DNA of 64,000 nucleotides from Rhizobiaceae bacterium (GCA_017644005.1 JAEPMJ010000001.1:682001-746000); one strand, 5' to 3'. Counted from the first letter of the stretch, positions 53,173-62,603 are shown. Made by a program: numbers and translations. The notes: a model not told the origin generated them from the sequence alone.

Positions 53173-55425
53173 ATGGGAATCGGGAACAGTGCACGCACGC
53201 TCGCGGCCATTTTGGCGCTACTTTCCGGCGGGGCGATACTGACGGACGCGGAAGCGCGTACCAACCGCGCCTTGCTGGTTGCAGTGACCAAATATCCGAA
53301 CGTGCAGGGCGCCGATCTCGTGGGCCCGAACAACGACGCTCAGCTCGTGCGCGAATTCCTGACCACCAGCGCGCCGGTGCCGTTTGCGCCAGAAGACGTA
53401 ACCATGCTTGCCGACGGACTCGACGGAGCGCTGACCTCACCAACTCGACAGGCGATCCTCGATGCACTGGACGAGCTAGCCGCGAAATCGGAGCGCGGCG
53501 ACTTCGTCTATCTGCATCTGTCCGGGCATGGCATCCAACAGCCCGCTGCCGATATAGCTTCGGAGCCCGACGGGCTGGACGAGGTGTTTCTGCCCGCCGA
53601 CATCAAACCCTGGGTGGACCGCTCAAAAGGTATACCCTCGGCCTTCGCCGACGACGAGATCGGCACTGCCGTGCAGGCAATCCGCGACAAGGGCGCATTT
53701 GTGTGGATCGTCATCGACGCCTGCCATTCGGGCACCGCAACGCGTGCGCTCGACGGCAACGTGACCAACCGCAAGATCGACCCCGACCAGCTCGGCATTC
53801 CCGAACAGGCGTTTAAAGACGCCATATTTGAAGCCGCCGGTGCATCAACCCGCAGCCTGGGGCGCGAGGAAACGCGTGCGCTGGCGCTTTATGCCAAGCA
53901 GACGGCCGGCGATGCCAGTGCTGCTCCAACGGGCGGAGAGTCGATCATGCCCGGCGGCATGGTTGCGTTCTTCGCCGCCCAAACCGTCGAGACGACACCT
54001 GAATTACCGCTGCCGCGCGGCAGCGAGGATGCAAAAAAGCTCGGGCTCTTCACCTACACGCTTTTTTCCAAACTCGCGCAGAACCCGGCGGTGAGCTATC
54101 GCCAGCTCGGCCAGAGCGTGATGCAGGAATACGCCGCGCAAAACCGCACGCGCCCGACGCCGCTGTTCGAAGGCAATCTGGATACACCCGTGTTCGGCAC
54201 ATCGACGGGCGAATTCGTGCAGCAATGGCGGGTAAAGGTGGAACCCAGCGGAATGACAATCCCCGCGGGCACGTTGCACCGGCTGGCGCCAGGTACGCGG
54301 CTCGCGCTGCTGAATTCGCCTGCCGACGCGATTGAAGACGCAATCGGTTATGCCGAGGTGCGGTCCGTGCAGCCGCTCATGGCGAAACTGAGCACGGTCG
54401 AATTCGCGGGCGTAGCGCGGATCAACCCGCGCGATATTCCCGACGGCGCCTACGCTCGGCTGGCAGAAGTTGCGTTCGACACGGAGTTGGTGGTTGCGCG
54501 CCCGGCGCCAAATCCCACCTTCGCCGACGAGGTCTCTGCAAGCAACCAGTTGCTCAAGGATATTGCCGGCAATGAGGACACGCCGGTCAAAATCCGCCTC
54601 GTCGGTCCCGAGGACGATGCCGATCTGAAGATGGCCGTCCTCAGCGAGCAGGAAGTAGCGCTTCTGGTGGTCGACGCCGGACCGGGAGCCGCCTCCGCGA
54701 CACTCGAACCCGGCAGCCGCAACGCAATCAGCGACGCGCCGCGCCTCTGGTTTCTCCCGCCGACGGCCGAAATTTCGCTCATGGAAGGCCGTCGTCCACC
54801 CTCGATCGGGTTCGAAGGCAGTACGCCGGACGGATTGCAGAGGGAAGTCGCCGACAATCTCACGCGTATTTTCCGCGCCACAAATCTGGCGCGTCTCGCC
54901 GCCGCCAACAATTTCGACAACAGCGAATTCGAGGTGGCGTTCAAGGTGAAGCCGGCAGAAAGCGACGAACTTACCCCGCTGGAGGCCGCGACCACGCCCG
55001 TGGTGCACCCGGGCGACCAAGTGCACCTGGAAGCCCACAACCGCTCCGGACGGCCGGTCGACATCAATGTGCTTTATATCGGCTCTGACTATTCAATCGG
55101 CCACATGTATGCCGAGCGGCTGCATGACGGCGCGGATGTCGAGCTGCCGCTGCTTCAATTCAACGACGAGAGCTTCGGCGTGGAGCGCATGGTTGTGGTG
55201 CTGACTGAAGGAAGCGCACTCACCACGACGGAAGATCTGAGCTTCCTGGCGCAGCAGGGGGTGCGTGTGATGACACGATCGGCCGCGCATCCCGAGGGCT
55301 TTGCCGGCCTGCTGCGCGATATCGGAGATGCGCCTTCGACGCGCGGCGCAATGAAGCTTGGCCAGGCACCTGCCTCCAAGGGCGCGGTGTTGATCTACCC
55401 GCTTGAGAACATGCCGTCGGAGTGA
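53173..55425 (+). CDS. Exported caspase-like (C14) protease
   Basis: A 750-residue protein with a Sec signal (about residues 1-28, ending TDAEART). The caspase-like domain covers about residues 30-320: NRALLVAVTKYPNVQGADLVGPNNDAQLV at the start, catalytic His119 in LHLSGHG, catalytic Cys184 in VIDACHSGTA, and GLFTYTLFSKLAQ later. The C-terminal 400 residues are beta-rich and lack known motifs; the segment VHPGDQVHLEAHNRSGRPVDINVLYI resembles DUF4384-type domains found in other bacterial caspase-like proteins. It heads a three-gene group. Targets are unknown. Confidence 0.88.
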   Translation: MGIGNSARTLAAILALLSGGAILTDAEARTNRALLVAVTKYPNVQGADLVGPNNDAQLVREFLTTSAPVPFAPEDVTMLADGLDGALTSPTRQAILDALDELAAKSERGDFVYLHLSGHGIQQPAADIASEPDGLDEVFLPADIKPWVDRSKGIPSAFADDEIGTAVQAIRDKGAFVWIVIDACHSGTATRALDGNVTNRKIDPDQLGIPEQAFKDAIFEAAGASTRSLGREETRALALYAKQTAGDASAAPTGGESIMPGGMVAFFAAQTVETTPELPLPRGSEDAKKLGLFTYTLFSKLAQNPAVSYRQLGQSVMQEYAAQNRTRPTPLFEGNLDTPVFGTSTGEFVQQWRVKVEPSGMTIPAGTLHRLAPGTRLALLNSPADAIEDAIGYAEVRSVQPLMAKLSTVEFAGVARINPRDIPDGAYARLAEVAFDTELVVARPAPNPTFADEVSASNQLLKDIAGNEDTPVKIRLVGPEDDADLKMAVLSEQEVALLVVDAGPGAASATLEPGSRNAISDAPRLWFLPPTAEISLMEGRRPPSIGFEGSTPDGLQREVADNLTRIFRATNLARLAAANNFDNSEFEVAFKVKPAESDELTPLEAATTPVVHPGDQVHLEAHNRSGRPVDINVLYIGSDYSIGHMYAERLHDGADVELPLLQFNDESFGVERMVVVLTEGSALTTTEDLSFLAQQGVRVMTRSAAHPEGFAGLLRDIGDAPSTRGAMKLGQAPASKGAVLIYPLENMPSE

Positions 55426-55495
55426 TGGGCCGCCGTCCGCCGCTATCCAAACGGCGTGGCTACGGCTATTTTGAGCCGCAACCGGACCAAACGGA

Positions 55496-55867
55496 ATGAA
55501 GAAAATAACGACTGCCGTATCGCTTTCGCTAATGCTCGCAGGCGCACAGGCAGGTGCGACGGCCGAGCAGTCATGCGGACTTTGCGCCAGATCGGTGGTC
55601 ATCAACTCCGCTCTGGCCAGTTGCTTCCTGGAACAATACCCGCAGCTTGAAAGCCGCTCGACCGCAACAGTGGCTATCAATCTGGAAAACTGCGAAGAAG
55701 AGCGCGGTGTGGTGGCCGCCCTCAAGGGGCCGAGCGCGGCGGGCGCGGCGCAGCCGAGCCGCAAGTTCTTCCTGTCGCTGTCGCAGCTTGTGTGCCTGAA
55801 GCGCAAACTGGAAGACCCGGGAATGGTACTCGACCCCTCCGCGCAGATCGACCTCGGTGACTGCTGA
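55496..55867 (+). CDS. Small cysteine-containing exported protein
   Basis: A 123-residue protein with a clear signal peptide (KKITTAVSLSLMLAGAQAGA, about residues 1-22). The mature part has cysteines at QSCGLC, SCFLEQ, NCEEE, LVCLKR and the last residue, enough for disulfides in the periplasm. No family was recognised. It lies 70 bases after the caspase-like gene and its stop overlaps the start of the next gene by 1-4 bases, so it belongs to the same unit. Confidence 0.65.
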   Translation: MKKITTAVSLSLMLAGAQAGATAEQSCGLCARSVVINSALASCFLEQYPQLESRSTATVAINLENCEEERGVVAALKGPSAAGAAQPSRKFFLSLSQLVCLKRKLEDPGMVLDPSAQIDLGDC

Positions 55868-56514
55868 TGACGAGCCTTGGCCCCGCCACGGCGCAACAGA
55901 TGAGCCGGCGTGCGTCACAGACTGAGCCCGACTCGGACCTCGAAAACGGCGACGACAATCCCTTCAAATCACGCGACTGGCGCATCTGGTCATATGCCTG
56001 GTCCGGCTTCGCGGTGCGGGTCTTGATCATCGTCGGTGGCATTTTTTCGGTGCTGCAATATCTCGACACGCGGGAGGAAAACCGTGTCGAACGCACGCTT
56101 CAGCTCATCGAACTTTGGGAAAAACCGGAGTTTCAGGCCGCACAGCAGGCAATCGGTGAGCGACTTGATGCGCTTAACGCCCGGTTCGGCGAATTGCTGG
56201 AAAAGAACGCAACGCCGGCGGAGCGCGCAGTCTATTTCGACCGGATCGGTGCCGCGGCCATGCAAGCGGACGGCGGCACGATGCCTCTCGAAACGTTCCG
56301 CGCCCATTTCGACCGGATGCTCTATTTCCTCAATCGCATGGCCTTCTGTGTCGATGGCGGCTTGTGCTCAAAAGATGTGGTGGATGGCTATTTCGGCGAT
56401 TTCGCTTCGTCGTTCTGGGCCTATTTCGGCGGCTATATCACCGAGCAGCGCGGCGGCGTGGCGCCGAACTACGGCGCCCCGCTGGAGAAATATGTCGCGA
56501 GCCTGGACGGTTAG
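55867..56514 (+). CDS. Single-pass membrane protein of the caspase cassette
   Basis: A 215-residue protein. The first 35 residues are polar and acidic, then one membrane helix at about residues 46-66 (SGFAVRVLIIVGGIFSVLQYL), then a helical domain (ENRVERTLQLIELWEKPEFQAAQQAI, AHFDRMLYFLNRMAFCVDGGLC, SFWAYFGGYI). The arrangement resembles DUF4760-type membrane proteins, but I am not certain of the family. It overlaps the preceding gene and is followed by a terminator, closing the cassette. Confidence 0.7.
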   Translation: MTSLGPATAQQMSRRASQTEPDSDLENGDDNPFKSRDWRIWSYAWSGFAVRVLIIVGGIFSVLQYLDTREENRVERTLQLIELWEKPEFQAAQQAIGERLDALNARFGELLEKNATPAERAVYFDRIGAAAMQADGGTMPLETFRAHFDRMLYFLNRMAFCVDGGLCSKDVVDGYFGDFASSFWAYFGGYITEQRGGVAPNYGAPLEKYVASLDG

Positions 56515-56525
56515 AAATACACAAA

Positions 56526-56545
56526 AGGCCCGCCGAAGCGGGCCT
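56526..56545. terminator. Bidirectional terminator
   Basis: AGGCCCGC and GCGGGCCT form an 8-bp perfect stem with a CGAA tetraloop. On the minus strand it is followed by TTTTGTG, on the plus strand by CTTGTC. It lies between the converging caspase cassette and the CO-dehydrogenase-type operon and probably serves both, more strongly the latter. Confidence 0.8.
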
Positions 56546-56567
56546 CTTGTCAACTCAGTACTTGCAT

Positions 56568-57368
56568 TCAGCCATTGGCGGCCGCAACGGCGCGCTTCGC
56601 CATCACAACGACGAGATTTGCGCGGTATTCGGCCGATGCGTGAATGTCGCTCATGAGCGAGCCAGCCGGGACCGATACGCCGTCGAGCGCGGCGGCATCG
56701 AATGACTTCGTAAGTGCCGATTCGATTTCCGGGGACCGGAACACGCCGTCGTCGCCCGCGCCTGTGACGGCAGCTTTCACGCCGCTGCCCGAACTTACCA
56801 CGAAGACGCCGGTCATGGCGTAGCGTGAGGCAGGGTTCGGAAACTTGGCGTAGCCGCATTTGTCGGGCGCGGTGAAAGACACCGCAGTTACGATTTCATC
56901 CTCATTCAGAGCCGTCTCGAACAAACCGGTGAAGAAATCAGCCGCGGCGATTTCCCGCTGGTTGGTGACGATAGTTGCGTCGAGCGCCAGAAGTGCTGCC
57001 GGGTAGTCTGCTGCCGGGTCGTTGTTGGCAACGGAGCCGCCAATCGTGCCCATGTGGCGCACATGCGGATCGCCGATATGCGAAGCCAGATTGCACATGG
57101 CCGGGCAGACCTTTGCGAGGTCTGCGTTTGAAGCCACTTCGGCGTGGGTGGTGGCGGCGCCGATGGTGACCGACCTACCCGACACTTTGACGCCTTTCAG
57201 ATCCCGGATGTGGCGCAGGTCGATCAGGTCGGACGGGGCGGCAAGACGCTGCTTCATTGCCGGGATGAGAGTCATGCCGCCGGAAACGAACTTGCCGTCA
57301 TCGGCTTTCTTCAGAAGGCTTGCCGCGTCGTCGACCGAGGAAGCGCGGTGATAGGTGGTTTGGTACAT
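56568..57368 (-). CDS. CO-dehydrogenase-type hydroxylase, FAD-binding medium subunit
   Basis: A 266-residue subunit of the xanthine dehydrogenase/aerobic CODH family. The FAD-binding motifs are KFVSGGMTLIPAMKQRLAAP near residue 26 and HMGTIGGSVANNDPAADYPAAL near residue 104 (TIGG). It passes electrons from the small iron-sulfur subunit to an acceptor. It is the third gene after the S and L subunits, and its start has GGAGAAACTCC upstream. The order S-L-M matches form II enzymes. Confidence 0.93.
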   Translation of the reverse strand: MYQTTYHRASSVDDAASLLKKADDGKFVSGGMTLIPAMKQRLAAPSDLIDLRHIRDLKGVKVSGRSVTIGAATTHAEVASNADLAKVCPAMCNLASHIGDPHVRHMGTIGGSVANNDPAADYPAALLALDATIVTNQREIAAADFFTGLFETALNEDEIVTAVSFTAPDKCGYAKFPNPASRYAMTGVFVVSSGSGVKAAVTGAGDDGVFRSPEIESALTKSFDAAALDGVSVPAGSLMSDIHASAEYRANLVVVMAKRAVAAANG

Positions 57369-57431
57369 GGAGTTTCTCCAGAGATTCCAGGCAATCGGCA
57401 GTCGGAATTTCGTGCTCGAGTGCCAACTGCC

Positions 57432-59780
57432 TCAGTGTTTCGCGTTCAATGCAGCCCACACCTTCTGGGGCGTGGCCGGCATTGTCAGGTCGTTATTGCC
57501 GATCGCGTCGGTAATGGCGTTGATAACGGCCGGCGGCGAACCGATCGCTCCAGCCTCGCCACACCCCTTGATGCCAAGCGGGTTGGACGGGCACGGCGTG
57601 TTCGATGTCGAAACCTTGAACGACGGCAGATCGTCGGCACGCGGCATGGTGTAATCCATGTAACTCGCGGTCACGAGCTGGCCGGATCCGGCATCATACT
57701 GGCAACCCTCAAGCAACGCCTGGCCGACGCCCTGGGCAATGCCGCCGTGAACCTGCCCCTCCACGATCATCGGATTGATGATGTTGCCAAAGTCATCGGC
57801 GGCCACAAACTGAACGATCTCGGTGCGGCCGGTTTCGGGGTCGACCTCGACCTCGCAGACATAGCATCCGGCGGGGAAGGTGAAATTGGACGGGTCGTAG
57901 AACGCGCCTTCCTTAAGGCCCGGCTCCATGCCATCGGGCAGATTGTGCGCCGTGTAGGCAGCCAGCGCCATCTGGAACCAGGGTACGGCCTTGTCGGTTC
58001 CGGCCACCTTCAGTTCGCCATTCTCTATGACGATATCGCCCTCATCGGCCTCAAGCAGATGTGCGGCGATTTTCTTGGCCTTGGCTTCGACCTTGTCCAG
58101 CGCCTTGGCGACAGCGGACATGCCGACCGCGCCGGAGCGCGAACCGTAGGTGCCCATGCCCATCTGTACCTTGTCGGTGTCGCCATGGACGATCGAGACC
58201 GAGTCCAGTGGAACGCCAAAACGGTCGGCAACAAGTTGAGCGAAAGTCGTCTCATGGCCCTGGCCGTGGCTGTGCGAGCCGGTCAGCACCTCGATGGTGC
58301 CGACGCCATTGACGCGCACCTCAGCGCTTTCCCAAAGACCGACACCGGCGCCGAGCGACCCCACCGCCGCCGATGGCGCGATTCCGCAGGCCTCGATATA
58401 GCAACTCATGCCGATGCCACGAAGCTTGCCGTTTTTCTTTGCCGCGTCGCGGCGCTTTTCGAAGCCGTCGTAGTCTGCGGCCTTCATCGCCGCCTTCAAC
58501 GAAGTTTCGTAGTCGCCCGCGTCATAGTTCATGATCACCGGCGTCTGATAGGGGAACTCGCGGATGAAGTTCTTGCTTCTGAATTCCGCCGGCGACAGCC
58601 CAACCTCGCGCGCCGCCGTCTCAATGGTGCGCTCGAGCAGATAGGTCGCTTCCGGCCGCCCTGCCCCGCGATAGGCATCGACAGGCGCGGTGTTGGTGTA
58701 AACCGCGCGCACGTTGCAGTGGATCGCCGGGATTACATACTGACCAGACAGCAGCGTCGCATAAAGATAGGTCGGCACCGCACTGGAAAAGAGCGACATG
58801 TAGGCGCCAAAATTGGCTATCGTGTCGACCTTGAGCGCGGTGATCCTGTTGTCCTTGTCGAGCGCGAGCTTGACCTCGCTGACATGATCGCGGCCATGCG
58901 CGTCGGTGAGGAAGCTCTCGGTGCGGTCGGCCACCCATTTGACCGGCACGCCAGACTTCTTGGACGCCCAAAGGCAGACGATTTCTTCCGGGTAGATGTA
59001 GATCTTGGAGCCAAACCCGCCGCCCACATCGGGTGCGATGACGCGCAGCTTGTTTTCCGGCGCGACATTGTAGAACGCCGACATGACGAGGCGCGCCACA
59101 TGCGGGTTCTGCGAGGTCGTCCAGCAGGTGTAGTGGTCTTCTGCCTTGTCGTAATGACCAAGGGCAGCCCGCGGTTCCATCGCGTTGGGCACCAGCCGGT
59201 TGTTGACGATGTGCATCGTCGTGACATGCGCTGCCGAGGCGATGGCCTTGTCGGCAGCGTCACCGTCGCCAATCTCCCAATCGTAGATCAGATTGTTGGC
59301 GGCCTCGGGATGCAACTGCGGGGCGCCCTTCTTCAAAGCGGCAGAGGCATCCGTGACAGCGTCCTTTTCGTCATAGCTGACTTCGACAGCCTCGGCGGCA
59401 TCGCGTGCCTGGCCCTTCGTGTCGGCCACCACGATCGCAACGGCATCGCCAACATAACGCACCTTGTCGACCGCCAGAGGCGACCAGGCACCCATGTTCA
59501 TGGGCGAGCCATCCTTGGAGTGGATCATCCAACCGCAGATCAGATTGCCGATGCCGTCGGTCTTGAGCTCCTTGCCGGTGAGCACCGCGATGACGCCAGG
59601 CATTTTCTGCGCCGCGCCAACATCGATCTTCTTGATGTCCGCATGCGCGTGCGGGCTGCGCACGAATGCGGCGTGTTTCATGCCCGGCACAACCATGTCG
59701 TCCACATAACGGCCGGCGCCGGTCACAAACCTCTTGTCTTCCTTACGCGCCACCCGGGCGCCAATGCCTTCCATACCCAT
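57432..59780 (-). CDS. CO-dehydrogenase-type hydroxylase, molybdopterin-binding large subunit (form II)
   Basis: A 782-residue molybdenum subunit. The active-site loop reads AYRGAGRPEATYLLER near residue 372. That sequence marks form II of the CoxL family; true CO dehydrogenases (form I) have AYRCSFR with a catalytic Cys, which is missing here. Other features are GGGFGSKIYIYPEE, GSHSHGQGHETTFAQLVADRFGV and the ending GCGEAGAIGSPPAVINAITDAI. The substrate is therefore unknown and may be a heterocycle or aldehyde. The start has GGAGAAC upstream. No cox accessory genes follow. Confidence 0.92.
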   Translation of the reverse strand: MGMEGIGARVARKEDKRFVTGAGRYVDDMVVPGMKHAAFVRSPHAHADIKKIDVGAAQKMPGVIAVLTGKELKTDGIGNLICGWMIHSKDGSPMNMGAWSPLAVDKVRYVGDAVAIVVADTKGQARDAAEAVEVSYDEKDAVTDASAALKKGAPQLHPEAANNLIYDWEIGDGDAADKAIASAAHVTTMHIVNNRLVPNAMEPRAALGHYDKAEDHYTCWTTSQNPHVARLVMSAFYNVAPENKLRVIAPDVGGGFGSKIYIYPEEIVCLWASKKSGVPVKWVADRTESFLTDAHGRDHVSEVKLALDKDNRITALKVDTIANFGAYMSLFSSAVPTYLYATLLSGQYVIPAIHCNVRAVYTNTAPVDAYRGAGRPEATYLLERTIETAAREVGLSPAEFRSKNFIREFPYQTPVIMNYDAGDYETSLKAAMKAADYDGFEKRRDAAKKNGKLRGIGMSCYIEACGIAPSAAVGSLGAGVGLWESAEVRVNGVGTIEVLTGSHSHGQGHETTFAQLVADRFGVPLDSVSIVHGDTDKVQMGMGTYGSRSGAVGMSAVAKALDKVEAKAKKIAAHLLEADEGDIVIENGELKVAGTDKAVPWFQMALAAYTAHNLPDGMEPGLKEGAFYDPSNFTFPAGCYVCEVEVDPETGRTEIVQFVAADDFGNIINPMIVEGQVHGGIAQGVGQALLEGCQYDAGSGQLVTASYMDYTMPRADDLPSFKVSTSNTPCPSNPLGIKGCGEAGAIGSPPAVINAITDAIGNNDLTMPATPQKVWAALNAKH

Positions 59781-59908
59781 CAGAGTTCTCCTCCAGAACC
59801 GGGGGCGATGCAGTCGGTGTCAGCCAGGCATCGGGTCGTCCGTAAACGAATGTCCCTGCTATGCCGCCGGCTCCTCCCGATTGCCTGTTGCCTATTGCCG
59901 ACGACCGC

Positions 59909-60394
59909 TCAAGCCGCCTTTTTGCCCTTCGCCATCGCTTCAGAAGCGGCGAGTATGGCCTTGACGATGTTGTGGTAGCCCGTGCAGCGGCAGATATTGC
60001 CCTCAAGCTCGGCCCGCACCGTTTTTTCGTCGAGGCCGCCAGGATGCCGGTCGATCATATCGACAGCCGCCATGATCATACCCGGCGTGCAAAAGCCGCA
60101 CTGCAGGCCATGGTGTTCCTTGAAAGCGGCCTGCACGGGGTGGAGATCGGCGCCCGGCGCCAGCCCCTCGATGGTGAGGACCTCGGAGCCCGCGGCCTGC
60201 ACGGCAAGCACCGAGCAGGATTTCACCGCCTTGCCATCCAGATGTACCACGCAAGCGCCGCATTGGGACGTGTCGCAGCCGACATGGGTGCCGGTCAGGC
60301 CCAACGTCTCGCGCAGAAAGTGCACGAGCAGGGTCCGGTCCTCAACGGCTCCGGAAACCTCCCGGCCGTTCACGACCATTGAAACCTCAGACAT
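59909..60394 (-). CDS. CO-dehydrogenase-type hydroxylase, 2Fe-2S small subunit
   Basis: A 161-residue iron-sulfur subunit. The N-terminal plant-ferredoxin-like cluster is bound by [21 protein letters not shown] near residue 41 (described by its cysteines), and the second cluster by [11 protein letters not shown] and [23 protein letters not shown] precedes the ATG at 60394. It is the first gene of the S-L-M operon. An interrupted palindrome ACCAG-N6-CTGGT (60503-60518) about 110 bases upstream could be an operator. Confidence 0.95.
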   Translation of the reverse strand: MSEVSMVVNGREVSGAVEDRTLLVHFLRETLGLTGTHVGCDTSQCGACVVHLDGKAVKSCSVLAVQAAGSEVLTIEGLAPGADLHPVQAAFKEHHGLQCGFCTPGMIMAAVDMIDRHPGGLDEKTVRAELEGNICRCTGYHNIVKAILAASEAMAKGKKAA

Positions 60395-60646
60395 GTATCC
60401 TCCTCCTAATGCCTCGCTCGCACGTCTGCCCGCGCGACTGGGTATTGGAAGATTAGCGCAGCAGAGACAGGAGTCCATGGCAGTTAAACAAATTGCCAAT
60501 ACACCAGATTATGCTGGTCCAAGGCTGCTTCATATTTGGGCGTGATGGATCGGAGGCGCAAAATGCAGCGCGTCAAGCTGGCGCTTGATCTCGCACTGCG
60601 GAGCGGCTATCACCCGCGCAATTCGGCGGCGCATTTGCCGTACGGA

Positions 60647-60722
60647 GCCGCATTAGCTCAGTTGGTAGAGCACGTCATTCGTAATGATGGGGTCGCTGGT
60701 TCGAGTCCGGCATGCGGCACCA
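60647..60722 (+). tRNA. tRNA-Thr (anticodon CGU)
   Basis: A complete 76-nt cloverleaf with encoded CCA: acceptor arms GCCGCAT and ATGCGGC, D-stem GCTC/GAGC, anticodon stem CGTCA/TGATG with loop TTCGTAA (anticodon CGT, reading ACG), and T-stem GCTGG/CCGGC with loop TTCGAGT. Discriminator A. It lies between the CO-dehydrogenase-type operon and a minus-strand catabolic cluster. Confidence 0.95.
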
Positions 60723-60753
60723 AAAACAAGCCCCACCTCGGAGCGATGGGATG

Positions 60754-61716
60754 TCAGGCGCTCTCGACGGGTTTGCCGACCAGCAGATCCGGATCCAGGC
60801 GGCCTTCAAAATAATCGAGGACATTCCGAACCGAGGCGATGGACATCCGGCGGGCCGACTCGACTGTCAGCCCGGCGACATGAGGCGAGACGATTACCCG
60901 GTCCGAGTGAAGTAAGGGGTTCGATCGCAACGGAGGCTCATCATCGAACACATCAACCCCCGCGCCGGCGATTTCGCCTTTCGAAATTGCCGCGGCCAAG
61001 GCCGCTTCATCGACCACGCCGCCCCTAGCGGTGTTAACCAGCAACGCGGTTCGTTTCATGGCCGACAGCTCGGGCGCTCCAATGAGGGGTTTGTCCCCCT
61101 TCGGAACGCAGACGGTAACGATATCGGCTGACGCCAAAGCCAGATGAAGGTCGGTCTCCCTTCCATAGCCAAGATCCGGCCAAGCCATATCCGGTAGTTT
61201 CGGATCATAGCCGCGGACCGACATGCCAAGCCGGGAAGCCAACTCGGCGACGCGTCTGCCAATTCGCCCCATACCGACCACCAGCAAGTTCTTCTGGGCC
61301 AGTTCAAATGGCCGGTCACGGTCGCGCCAGGCCCAGTCGCCGTTGCGCACTCCGGCGTCGGAGGCGAGCGTCTTCTTCGACAATGCGAACAGCAGTCCGA
61401 TCGTGTGCTCAGCGACTGATAGCGAGTTAACATCGCCGACGATGGCAAGTGCGATACCTCGTGCCTGCAGCGCCTGCAGATCAACCGAGTCGTATCCGAC
61501 ACCGTGGCGCGACACGATCCGGAGCTTTTCAGCCATTTCGATCGAAGCCGACGTCAGCGGCTGGGTGCGAATGACCAATCCGTCAGCATTGGCGAGGTAG
61601 GGGCGGTAGCTTTCCTCCGACACCTCCTCGACGTAGTCGAAAGTGATCCCGTCCGCCTGTTGCAATATGGTCAGGCCGGCAGCGTCGATTTTCCCGGCAA
61701 CGAGGACATGCGGCAT
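60754..61716 (-). CDS. D-isomer specific 2-hydroxyacid dehydrogenase
   Basis: A 320-residue NAD-dependent dehydrogenase of the phosphoglycerate-dehydrogenase-like group. The NAD-binding motif is LLVVGMGRIGRRVAELASRLG near residue 144, the catalytic Arg is in LLVNTARGGVVDE, the Glu in DVFDDEPP, and the His in VIVSPHVAGLT. It has no regulatory ACT domain. The start overlaps the stop of the upstream aldolase gene (TGATG). It probably reduces a 2-oxoacid made by the aldolase pathway, or oxidises the reverse. Confidence 0.9.
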   Translation of the reverse strand: MPHVLVAGKIDAAGLTILQQADGITFDYVEEVSEESYRPYLANADGLVIRTQPLTSASIEMAEKLRIVSRHGVGYDSVDLQALQARGIALAIVGDVNSLSVAEHTIGLLFALSKKTLASDAGVRNGDWAWRDRDRPFELAQKNLLVVGMGRIGRRVAELASRLGMSVRGYDPKLPDMAWPDLGYGRETDLHLALASADIVTVCVPKGDKPLIGAPELSAMKRTALLVNTARGGVVDEAALAAAISKGEIAGAGVDVFDDEPPLRSNPLLHSDRVIVSPHVAGLTVESARRMSIASVRNVLDYFEGRLDPDLLVGKPVESA

Positions 61717-62528
61717 CAGTAGCTGGATCCTGTCGATGTCCGAGCCACCGAGGTCGTGGTTAAGCGGTCACGAAATGCCCTTACGCTTGCAGCCGAGGCA
61801 GCACTAAGCAACCGGACATCATTGGACACGGTCGTCATGTCGAAACCCCAGCCGACCGCCCGAGCCGCATATTCGGGCGTGCCGCAGTGGAGCGCTGCAC
61901 GGATGCCGGATTTCCTGCACGCCGCAACGATGCGCCTGAGCGCCGCCTGCATTTCAGGCTCCTCGCGGTCAAATCCCGGCGTGAGGCGTCCCTGTGTCAA
62001 ACCCAGCGTCAGATCGGCCGGCCCAACGTAAATGCCGTCGAGGCCCGGCGTCGCGGCGATCGCATCCAGATTGTCCATCGCTTCGGCGGTCTCCACCATC
62101 GCAAATGCAAGCACCTGACTATTCGCCTTCGATGCATAGTCCGGCCCAGCTGAGAGATTGGCGCGAGTCGGCCCAAAGCTGCGATTGCCCTCAGGCGGAT
62201 AGCGCACATGGCTGACCAGTTCGGCTGCCTGTTCGGCTGAGTTGATCATCGGGCAAATTATGCCAATCGCGCCAGCATCGAGCGACTTCATGATCGCCCC
62301 CGGGTCGAGCCAGGGAACGCGCACAAACGGAACGACATCCGACGCTCTCATAGCCTGGAGCATTGCTACGGATGTCTGGTAGTCCACCACGCCGTGCTGG
62401 AGGTCTATGCAGATGCTGTCATACCCCTGCGCAGCCATAATCTCGGCCGTGAACGGACAGCCGATGGACAGCCACCCGTTCAACACCGGCCGGCCTTCCG
62501 CCCACAGAGTTTCCAACCGGTTCGTCAT
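61716..62528 (-). CDS. HpcH/HpaI family aldolase
   Basis: A 270-residue class II pyruvate aldolase. The motif GWLSIGCPFTAEIMAAQGYDSICIDLQHGVVDY carries the metal-associated Asp-Gln-His segment (IDLQHG). VRVPWLDPGAIMKSLDAGAIGIICPMI is the Arg/Asp region, and GIYVGPADLTLGLTQG the Glu/Asp metal site. Such enzymes cleave 4-hydroxy-2-oxoacids to pyruvate (or similar) and an aldehyde. It starts upstream of the dehydrogenase and is coupled to it. Confidence 0.9.
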   Translation of the reverse strand: MTNRLETLWAEGRPVLNGWLSIGCPFTAEIMAAQGYDSICIDLQHGVVDYQTSVAMLQAMRASDVVPFVRVPWLDPGAIMKSLDAGAIGIICPMINSAEQAAELVSHVRYPPEGNRSFGPTRANLSAGPDYASKANSQVLAFAMVETAEAMDNLDAIAATPGLDGIYVGPADLTLGLTQGRLTPGFDREEPEMQAALRRIVAACRKSGIRAALHCGTPEYAARAVGWGFDMTTVSNDVRLLSAASAASVRAFRDRLTTTSVARTSTGSSY

Positions 62529-62603
62529 TTGAGCCGCCTTTCAATCCTACTCTATTCTGCTGGGTTTGATGCGGGGTCCATGCCCCGGCGCTCCCGCCGC
62601 GGA

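Noticed and set aside
38490..59905. Similar CTGCC-TATTGCC-like stretches at 38490-38513 and 59878-59905 as a repeat family
   Set aside because: The two copies share only short, imperfect blocks, too little to define a repeat within this window.
57144..59978. Very long plus-strand frame (over 900 codons) opposite the CO-dehydrogenase-type operon
   Set aside because: It is antisense to genes with clear motifs. Long antisense frames are expected at this GC content, and the protein has no recognisable domain.
60536..60814. Open frame across the tRNA-Thr, reading AQLVEHVIRNDGVAGSSPACGT
   Set aside because: This peptide is the well-known translation of a tRNA gene. The cloverleaf with encoded CCA explains the sequence.
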